11,346 nucleotides of DNA from Firmicutes bacterium UBA6226 (GTDB lineage: Bacteria > Bacillota_A > Clostridia > Peptostreptococcales > Acidaminobacteraceae), in the NCBI GenBank assembly GCA_002441045.1, contig DJWQ01000218.1, positions 1 through 11,346 of the forward strand, given 5' to 3'. A program made the position numbers and the translations under genes. This document shows, in pieces, positions 6,632 through 11,346 of the stretch (position 1 is its first letter; every line of letters starts with the position of its first letter). The notes under the pieces are model-generated. The model had not been told where the DNA came from and searched no databases. It saw only the letters and a program-made list of their open reading frames with translations.

Positions 6632-7324
6632 CTAAGAATGAAAATGCTTAGAGCCAAAAGAAGAAGTAAATTGATCAACTGCATCATAAAACACAACTTC
6701 TCTGTCTAAAACCAGCATTTTCTTTGCATATTCTTGAATGCTCCCAAGGTCATGGGAAACCAACAAAATTGTCGTACCATCTTTTTCATTAATATCCTGA
6801 ATCAATCTGTAAAAATCCTCTCGGACTCTTGGATCTAGTGCACTTGTCGGTTCGTCCATAATCAAAAGTTCAGGTCTACCTACCAAAGCTCTTGCAAGTA
6901 GAACACGCTGTTGTTGTCCACCAGATAGATCACCAATTTTTTTATTTTTCAAAGGTAAAATATCAAGTCGTTCCAAAATAGAATCGATTAAAACCAAGTC
7001 CTCTTTGTTTAAAAATTTAGGTCTTTTTTTACCACTGAGAAGGCCAATACCGACTATTTCTCTAACTTCTGCTGGAAACAATCGATCCGTTGTCAAAGCA
7101 ATTTGAGGTAAATAGCCCTTCTTAATGGTCTCTTTTTCAAACTTTATTATTCCCTGTTCATAGGGAATTAGCCCAAGAAGCGCTTTAACAAGCGTTGTTT
7201 TTCCAGAGCCATTTGCGCCAACCAAACCAACATAATCCCCTCTTTTTATATCGAAGGATACGTGATCAAGAACAACATGATGACCGTATTTTACTACTAG
7301 GTTACTCACTTCAATTAATTTCAT
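6632..7324 (-). CDS. znuC: Zinc ABC transporter ATP-binding protein ZnuC
   Basis: A 230-residue ABC ATPase that powers zinc import through ZnuB. All nucleotide-binding motifs are intact: Walker A GANGSGKT (36-43), Q-loop YLPQ with Q74, signature LSGGQ (133-137), Walker B LLIMDEP (153-159, with D157 and catalytic E158) and the H-loop histidine H191. The C-terminus ends SKHFHS, a small histidine-bearing tail. The ATG at 7324 overlaps the znuA stop codon in the four-base sequence ATGA, so translation of the two genes is probably coupled. A short AGGA lies five bases upstream. Length and motifs are ordinary for the metal-chelate group of ABC importers (ZnuC/MntA/TroB). The zinc assignment comes from the operon context. 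Confidence 0.94.
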   Translation of the reverse strand: MKLIEVSNLVVKYGHHVVLDHVSFDIKRGDYVGLVGANGSGKTTLVKALLGLIPYEQGIIKFEKETIKKGYLPQIALTTDRLFPAEVREIVGIGLLSGKKRPKFLNKEDLVLIDSILERLDILPLKNKKIGDLSGGQQQRVLLARALVGRPELLIMDEPTSALDPRVREDFYRLIQDINEKDGTTILLVSHDLGSIQEYAKKMLVLDREVVFYDAVDQFTSSFGSKHFHS

Positions 7325-8370
7325 TTATATCCTAACCCTTCTTTCAGTCTTTCTAAATTGCCATACATAATCTCTAAATAGGTCGTTCCATTCGATAATT
7401 CTTCTTTAGAAATGTTATGTGCTGCATGAAGTAAAAGCATTTCAACGCCTGTTTCATCTGAAATTACCTTTGCAACTCTTGGATCAATTAATTCTTCATA
7501 ATAGATTGCCTTAGCCTTTGTACTTGAAATGGTATCGATTAACTGTGCAATTTTTTGTGGCGTTGGCTCTGCATCAGGTGAAAATCCCTCATAGGGAGAA
7601 ACATTTTCAAGTCCATATCGATGTGCGAAGTACCCAAAAGCAAAGTGACCACCGGATAAAATGGTTTTTGATTCAAATCTCGCAACCGATTCAACAATCG
7701 CTTGATCAAGTGATTCTAAATCATTTTTTAGCTTTGAAGCATTCTCAACAAAAATTATCTGCTCCTCAGGTAGTTTTTCTGAGAGTGCTGATTCAATACT
7801 GTTCACCATTATTATTGCATTGTTGGGGTCGAGCCAATAATGAGGATCTACACCTTCGTTATCATCGTGTGCCTCTTCTTCGTGATCTGCATCTTCTTCG
7901 TGATTATGATCCGATGCAAGCATTTCAACACCGACACTTGCATCAATCACCAAAGTTTTAGACGGATCTAATGTTTCAAGAACACTGGTTATCCAAGGCT
8001 CCATCTCAGCACTGGTATAGATTAGAATATCAGCATCTAACATTTTTAGCACATCTTGCGGTGTTGGCTCAAACGCATGAGGTTCAACACCTGGTGGGAT
8101 GATGAGAGTCACATTAACAGCGTTACCCCCTATCGTCCTTGAAAAATCATACTGTGGAAATAATGTCGTCACAATGTTCAGTTGAGTGCTCTCTTCTGTA
8201 TTATTTTCAATGCTATTGCTTGTATCTGTTATGTTCTTATTATTAGTTTCACTTTGCGAGTTGTTGGTCTGGCATCCAGATAAAACCATTATAAAGGTAA
8301 GTAATATAACCAATAAAACCGTTTTCTTACGGTGTTTGTTTTTAGTATCTTTTAGTTTGATTAGATTCAT
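7321..8370 (-). CDS. znuA: Zinc-binding lipoprotein ZnuA (solute-binding protein of the zinc importer)
   Basis: A 349-residue cluster A-I metal-binding lipoprotein. A basic N-terminus and hydrophobic helix lead to the lipobox LSGC (lipidated C33), followed by a Ser/Asn/Thr-rich linker to about residue 62. Expected metal ligands are H98 (VEPHAFEPTP), H177 (DPHYWLDP) and H242 (GGHFAFGYF). Residues 154-177 form the acidic, histidine-rich loop typical of zinc-specific members (H155, H157, H163, H168). Near the C-terminus, where manganese-binding relatives have an aspartate ligand, there is LLLHAAHN (H315, H318). The protein captures zinc outside the membrane and passes it to ZnuB. An upstream in-frame ATG at 8382 is rejected because it overlaps the ribosome binding site GGAGG; the ATG at 8370 sits five bases after it. 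It is the first gene of the operon. Confidence 0.94.
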   Translation of the reverse strand: MNLIKLKDTKNKHRKKTVLLVILLTFIMVLSGCQTNNSQSETNNKNITDTSNSIENNTEESTQLNIVTTLFPQYDFSRTIGGNAVNVTLIIPPGVEPHAFEPTPQDVLKMLDADILIYTSAEMEPWITSVLETLDPSKTLVIDASVGVEMLASDHNHEEDADHEEEAHDDNEGVDPHYWLDPNNAIIMVNSIESALSEKLPEEQIIFVENASKLKNDLESLDQAIVESVARFESKTILSGGHFAFGYFAHRYGLENVSPYEGFSPDAEPTPQKIAQLIDTISSTKAKAIYYEELIDPRVAKVISDETGVEMLLLHAAHNISKEELSNGTTYLEIMYGNLERLKEGLGYK

Positions 8371-8448
8371 AGTTTCCTCCATGTGTCAAAGTCAATAAAA
8401 ATCTTCGGACGTTGCATTCTCAGTTTTTACCACAAGTGGGTATGCGGC

Positions 8449-8488
8449 TAAATAAAAATCGCAAATGCGATTGATTTGCATTTGCGAT
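8449..8488 (-). terminator. Possible terminator of the kinase-regulator-rlu unit, same palindrome
   Basis: Read on the minus strand, the 11-bp stem with its nine-base loop is followed directly by TTTTTATTT, the layout of an intrinsic terminator. It starts 35 bases after the stop codon of the pseudouridine synthase gene, where no other terminator is visible. Transcripts starting at the znu promoter would begin inside the stem and could not form it, so only read-through RNA would be stopped. Confidence 0.45.
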
Positions 8489-8489
8489 A
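8457..8489 (-). promoter_or_regulatory. Candidate Zur operator (large palindrome at the znu transcription start)
   Basis: Arms ATCGCAAATGC (8458-8468) and GCATTTGCGAT (8478-8488) form a perfect 11-bp inverted repeat around nine bases. The region also reads as two neighbouring smaller sites: 8457-8472, whose arms AATCGCA and TGCGATT are perfect, and a less perfect mirror copy at 8474-8489. It covers the predicted start and abuts the -10 box, a classic repressor position. The half-site begins ATCG and is AT-rich inside, like the known Bacillus Zur box (ATCGTAAT type), but is not identical. Zur binding is inferred from the operon content. Confidence 0.7.
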
Positions 8490-8517
8490 ATTTTATCACT
8501 TCATATGAATTTGTCAA
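8490..8517 (-). promoter_or_regulatory. Promoter of the znuA-znuC-znuB-zur operon
   Basis: On the minus strand a perfect TTGACA (8512-8517) and TAAAAT (8490-8495) are separated by 16 bases. Transcription would begin near 8483, inside the palindrome that follows, leaving a leader of about 113 bases to the znuA ATG. The -35 box lies only five bases beyond the stop codon of the pseudouridine synthase gene. Confidence 0.75.
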
Positions 8518-8522
8518 TACCA

Positions 8523-9233
8523 TTACGAGTTCTTTTTGCTTAATAAGTTCTTAACTTCCTCATCTGATAATGGTCGGTAATGGCCGAGCTTTAAATTGCC
8601 CAACTTAATATTTAAGAATCGCACTCGTTTTAGCTTGACTACCTCATAACCTAAAGCTTCACTCATACGTCTGATTTGTCGATTCAGTCCCTGCGATAGG
8701 ATAATGGTAAATGTCGTCGCATCCGATTTCTGAATTTTACATGGCAATGTCTTTTCGTGCTTTTTTTTAACTGGGTTATAGATAACGACACCTGACTGCA
8801 TTTGTTCTAAAAAATCAGCATCAAATGATCGATTTAAGGTGACTCTATATTCCTTCTCATGACCATTTTCAGCTCTTAATACTTCATTAACGATACTGCC
8901 GTCACTGGTTAAAAGAATTAACCCCTCACTGTCCTTATCCAGTCTTCCAATCGGAAATATTCTCTCTTCATAACCGATAAAGTCTATGATGTTATTCTTT
9001 ATATGTCTTTCTGTGGTACAGACAACACCTTCTGGTTTATTAAAAGCGATATAAACGTGTTTCTTTTTTTGACCAATGCGCTTACCCGCTACTTCCACAC
9101 GGTCCTTATCACCAACTTGATCGCCTATAGATGCAACCCTACCATTAATTTTAACTTTCTTTTGTAAAATCAACTCATCGGCTTTTCTTCGAGAGCAGTA
9201 ACCCGATGCGCTGATATAATTATTAATTCTCAT
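8523..9233 (-). CDS. rluF: 23S rRNA pseudouridine synthase, RluF-like (RsuA/RluB/E/F family)
   Basis: A 236-residue RNA-modifying enzyme. Residues 1-50 are an S4 RNA-binding domain (INNYISASGYCSRRKADELI, then VKINGRVASIGDQV). The catalytic domain contains GRLDKDSEGL (96-105) with the nucleophilic aspartate D99, and GLNRQIRRM (182-190), the family's second motif. It isomerises a specific uridine to pseudouridine in ribosomal RNA. The N-terminal pattern is closest to RluF, which modifies U2604 of 23S rRNA in Escherichia coli, but RluB or RsuA-type specificity cannot be excluded. A GTG at 9239 could extend the frame by two codons; it overlaps the ribosome binding site GAGG, so the ATG at 9233 is preferred. 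The stop codon of the response regulator overlaps that site, so translation is probably coupled to a signalling gene of unrelated function. Confidence 0.88.
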   Translation of the reverse strand: MRINNYISASGYCSRRKADELILQKKVKINGRVASIGDQVGDKDRVEVAGKRIGQKKKHVYIAFNKPEGVVCTTERHIKNNIIDFIGYEERIFPIGRLDKDSEGLILLTSDGSIVNEVLRAENGHEKEYRVTLNRSFDADFLEQMQSGVVIYNPVKKKHEKTLPCKIQKSDATTFTIILSQGLNRQIRRMSEALGYEVVKLKRVRFLNIKLGNLKLGHYRPLSDEEVKNLLSKKNS

Positions 9234-9240
9234 TTTCACC

Positions 9241-10365
9241 TCAAGGGGAGTATGGTTTTGCCAGCACTTCTCTCTCTTCTTCAGAATCCGCTTGATGATA
9301 GCCGATATCTCTTATGACTTCCAGCTGTTCCATGAATACCTCTACGATATCCGGATCGAAATGAGTGCCTTTTCCCTCTAATATAATACCAATTGCAACC
9401 TCAAGTGTAAATGGTGGTTTATATACGCGACGACTTACCAAACCATCAAATACATCTGCAATTGCAATTATTCGTCCTGAAAGGGGTATATCGTCTCCTC
9501 TAAGTGCGTTTGGATAACCGCTTCCATCCCATTTCTCATGATGCGATATGGCAATTTCCTTCCCTAAATGCAAGAACCCCAGTGAGCCGACGTCTCTTTC
9601 AACTGCTTCGATCGCTTGCTTACCATAAATCGTATGCCGCTTCATCTCTTCAAACTCGTCAATGGTCAGCTTCCCTTTTTTAAGTAAAATGGCATCAGGA
9701 ATGCCTACTTTACCGATATCGTGTAGTGGACAAGACATGACCAGCAGCTCAACATAGCGATCCGTAATCAGATGCTTATATTTGTCGAGACTTCTCAGCC
9801 CAGTTGCAACGACTCTAGCGTATTCTTTAACACGTTTAATGTGCGCGCCAGTTTCAGAGTCTCTAAACTCAGCTAGGCTGGCAAAACTCATCATCGTCGC
9901 TTGTTGTATCATCCTTACCTCATGGGTCCGCTCCTCAACTTTGTGCTCTAAAATTTCGTTCTGATCTTCAAGCGCCATCAAAGCGGTTCTGAGCTCTAGA
10001 TGTGTTTTAACTCTGGATTTGACCTCCTCAATGTTAAATGGTTTAACGATATAATCCACCGCACCTAAATTAAACCCTTTGGTTTTGTTCTTAATATCTG
10101 ATAATGCAGAAATAAATATAATAGGTACCGCGTCATAGCTCTCAATCTTTTTAATCTTCTCAAGAACTTCATAGCCATCCATATTCGGCATCATAATGTC
10201 TAATAGAATCAAATCGAAAGGACATAGTTGTACGAGCTCAAGGGCTTCAAAACCTGACAAAGCCACAGAAACGTCGTAAGTCTCACCTAAAATTTCGACT
10301 AAAATTTCAAGATTTGTTCTCGTATCATCTACAATTAAAATCCGACATTTATTTAGGGCTTTCAT
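9241..10365 (-). CDS. Response regulator with HD-GYP cyclic-di-GMP phosphodiesterase output
   Basis: A 374-residue protein. Residues 7-125 are a receiver domain: acidic pocket D13 and D14, phosphoacceptor D56 (DLILLDIMMPNMDG, 51-64) and conserved K108 (VKPF). A coiled-coil linker spans about 126-158. Residues 160-350 are an HD-GYP domain with HDIGK (H215, D216), H244, HHEKWDGSGYP (275-285) and the later metal-site D304 (IADVFDGL). HD-GYP proteins hydrolyse cyclic di-GMP; all expected metal-site residues are present, so it is probably active. The upstream kinase gene is the likely phosphodonor. An in-frame ATG at 10380 is rejected because it overlaps the AGGAGG ribosome binding site; the ATG at 10365 follows that site by six bases. 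The start lies 17 bases inside the kinase gene, a strong sign of cotranslation. Confidence 0.93.
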   Translation of the reverse strand: MKALNKCRILIVDDTRTNLEILVEILGETYDVSVALSGFEALELVQLCPFDLILLDIMMPNMDGYEVLEKIKKIESYDAVPIIFISALSDIKNKTKGFNLGAVDYIVKPFNIEEVKSRVKTHLELRTALMALEDQNEILEHKVEERTHEVRMIQQATMMSFASLAEFRDSETGAHIKRVKEYARVVATGLRSLDKYKHLITDRYVELLVMSCPLHDIGKVGIPDAILLKKGKLTIDEFEEMKRHTIYGKQAIEAVERDVGSLGFLHLGKEIAISHHEKWDGSGYPNALRGDDIPLSGRIIAIADVFDGLVSRRVYKPPFTLEVAIGIILEGKGTHFDPDIVEVFMEQLEVIRDIGYHQADSEEEREVLAKPYSP

Positions 10366-11346
10366 AAACACCCTCCTCATACATGGATAGCGCTTCTAAA
10401 GCTTTCGCAAACTCAAACCGTTTTATGTGCTTTGTAATTGCATCGATAACTACCTTTTGATCTGGTACGAGATTTTCTGCTTCAAGCTCAAGAATGATTT
10501 GACGACTATTAATAGGTCGATGCAACTCGAGTGCTTCTTTAAGCGTTTCTAAAGATTTCATAAAAGAATGATCCAAATTATTTGTTCTAGATTGGATTGG
10601 ATTCATAGACTTATAAGAAGCTTCAGCGGGAACCTCTGATGGCTTATACCCTGCTGGAATTTTTACAGAGACGACAGTACCCTTTGGTGCATTGGCCATT
10701 ATCTGAATTTCTCCTCCTAATTGCTGTACGAAGGATTTGGAAAGCGAAAGCCCTAATCCCATCCCCTCAAATCTTCTAGAAGCACTCGCTTCACCTTGCA
10801 CAAATGGTGAGAAGACTTTATTTACTAAAGCTTCGCTCATCCCCTCCCCTGTATCCTTAACCGTCATCAATAAAAGATGTTCAGTGCTCATATAATCAAA
10901 ACTAACGCCGATCTGTCCCATTTCCGTAAATTTAACTGCATTGCTAAGCAAATGTGAAAGTACCTTTTCAACTCTCTTAAAATCGAGCACAAGAAGCGTA
11001 GGCACATTTTCAGAAAAAGCGACTTCAAAGCCTAGCTCTTTATCTGCTGCCTCAAGTTCAAACTTGTTAAAGAGCTTTGAAAATGCCGTCCTAGGTTGAT
11101 CAACAATATCATCTATTTCAACTTCATCCTTTTCGATTCGAGCATAATCCAAAAGATCGTTTAACTTATCCATTAACAGATTCGATTGAAACTCTACTGT
11201 TTCTAAGAATACCTTAGGTTTTTCATCCGATATAAATTGCTTTAAAAGTGAAATGGAACCTATGATTCCGTTTAATGGTGTTCTTAACTCATGGCTCATA
11301 TTGGCTAAAAACTGAGATTTTGAGGCATTTGCAGCTTCCTCTTTTT
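10349..11346 (-). CDS. Sensor histidine kinase, C-terminal part (5' end outside the window)
   Basis: The visible 332 codons begin in the helix before the H-box, so the sensing N-terminus is missing. SQFLANMSHELRTPLNG contains the phosphorylated histidine (codon at 11291-11293) in a HisKA dimerisation domain. A HATPase domain follows: N-box LLSNAVKFT, G1 box DTGEGM, F-box FSPFVQGE and G2 box GMGLGLSLSK, all intact. After this comes an unusual tail of about 95 residues, first polar and then helical (from about SFMKSLETLKEALELHRPIN to the end). It resembles the helical extension found at the end of some hybrid kinases, but I cannot name it and there is no receiver domain. Its last 17 bases overlap the response regulator gene, which is its probable partner. 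No TM or sensor region can be judged here. Confidence 0.92.
   Translation of the reverse strand, partial: KEEAANASKSQFLANMSHELRTPLNGIIGSISLLKQFISDEKPKVFLETVEFQSNLLMDKLNDLLDYARIEKDEVEIDDIVDQPRTAFSKLFNKFELEAADKELGFEVAFSENVPTLLVLDFKRVEKVLSHLLSNAVKFTEMGQIGVSFDYMSTEHLLLMTVKDTGEGMSEALVNKVFSPFVQGEASASRRFEGMGLGLSLSKSFVQQLGGEIQIMANAPKGTVVSVKIPAGYKPSEVPAEASYKSMNPIQSRTNNLDHSFMKSLETLKEALELHRPINSRQIILELEAENLVPDQKVVIDAITKHIKRFEFAKALEALSMYEEGVYESPK

Noticed and set aside
7518..7961. 147-codon plus-strand open frame opposite znuA
   Set aside because: It is antisense to a strongly conserved gene, and its His/Gln-rich translation is the mirror of the znuA codon pattern; no ribosome binding site or homology.
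8431..8440. Hairpin CCAC/GTGG in the znuA leader
   Set aside because: The arms are four bases apart by only two bases, too tight for a stable RNA hairpin, and nothing nearby suggests a riboswitch.
8370..8483. Riboswitch in the leader of about 113 bases before znuA
   Set aside because: No conserved riboswitch core or terminator/antiterminator pair is visible between the predicted start and the ATG; zinc control by Zur is sufficient.
8458..8488. CRISPR repeat or attachment site
   Set aside because: The palindrome occurs once, no spacers or integrase gene are present, and its position at the znu promoter explains it better as an operator.

Overview
The window looks like ordinary chromosome from a low-GC Gram-positive bacterium, most likely an anaerobic, motile member of the Clostridia. 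The clues are AT-rich DNA, strong AGGAGG-type ribosome binding sites, an S-layer-homology (SLH) surface protein with a signal peptide, a lipoprotein solute-binding protein (LSGC lipobox), a Fur/Zur regulator, a chemoreceptor, and a REC/HD-GYP cyclic-di-GMP regulator. Genus assignment is inference. I saw no insertion sequence, integrase, CRISPR array, tRNA or rRNA.

Layout from left to right. Positions 1-743 (minus) hold the N-terminal half of an ArsB/NhaD-type membrane transporter, cut by the window edge, with its own sigma-A-type promoter and a 20-bp inverted repeat in its leader. Positions 934-2307 (minus) encode a MATE efflux pump with an extended -10 promoter and an 11-bp direct repeat upstream. 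A 363-bp divergent intergenic region separates it from a short soluble chemoreceptor (2671-3498, plus), which ends in a clear intrinsic terminator. Next is a secreted SLH-CAP protein (3726-5219, plus), followed by a strong terminator.

Positions 5345-8370 (minus) are a compact zinc-uptake operon read in the order znuA-znuC-znuB-zur: zinc-binding lipoprotein, ATPase, permease and zinc-responsive repressor. The junctions are very tight: an ATGA overlap, then two cases where the stop codon forms part of the next ribosome binding site. Its promoter (8490-8517) runs into a large palindrome (8458-8488) that is the best candidate Zur operator, so the operon probably controls itself by negative feedback.

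Positions 8523-11346 (minus) form another tightly packed unit: the C-terminal part of a sensor histidine kinase (5' end outside the window), a REC-HD-GYP response regulator whose start lies inside the kinase gene, and an RluF-like 23S rRNA pseudouridine synthase whose ribosome binding site overlaps the regulator's stop codon. This unit has no separate terminator. The zur-operator palindrome just downstream is followed by a T-run in the correct orientation and may also serve as its terminator.

The most unusual signals are non-coding: the possible operator/terminator double use upstream of znuA, and a 19-bp element (TGTAAC-N6-TTTACAC) shared at 16 of 19 positions by the regions upstream of the chemoreceptor and SLH-CAP genes. 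I found no convincing wholly new multi-gene system.
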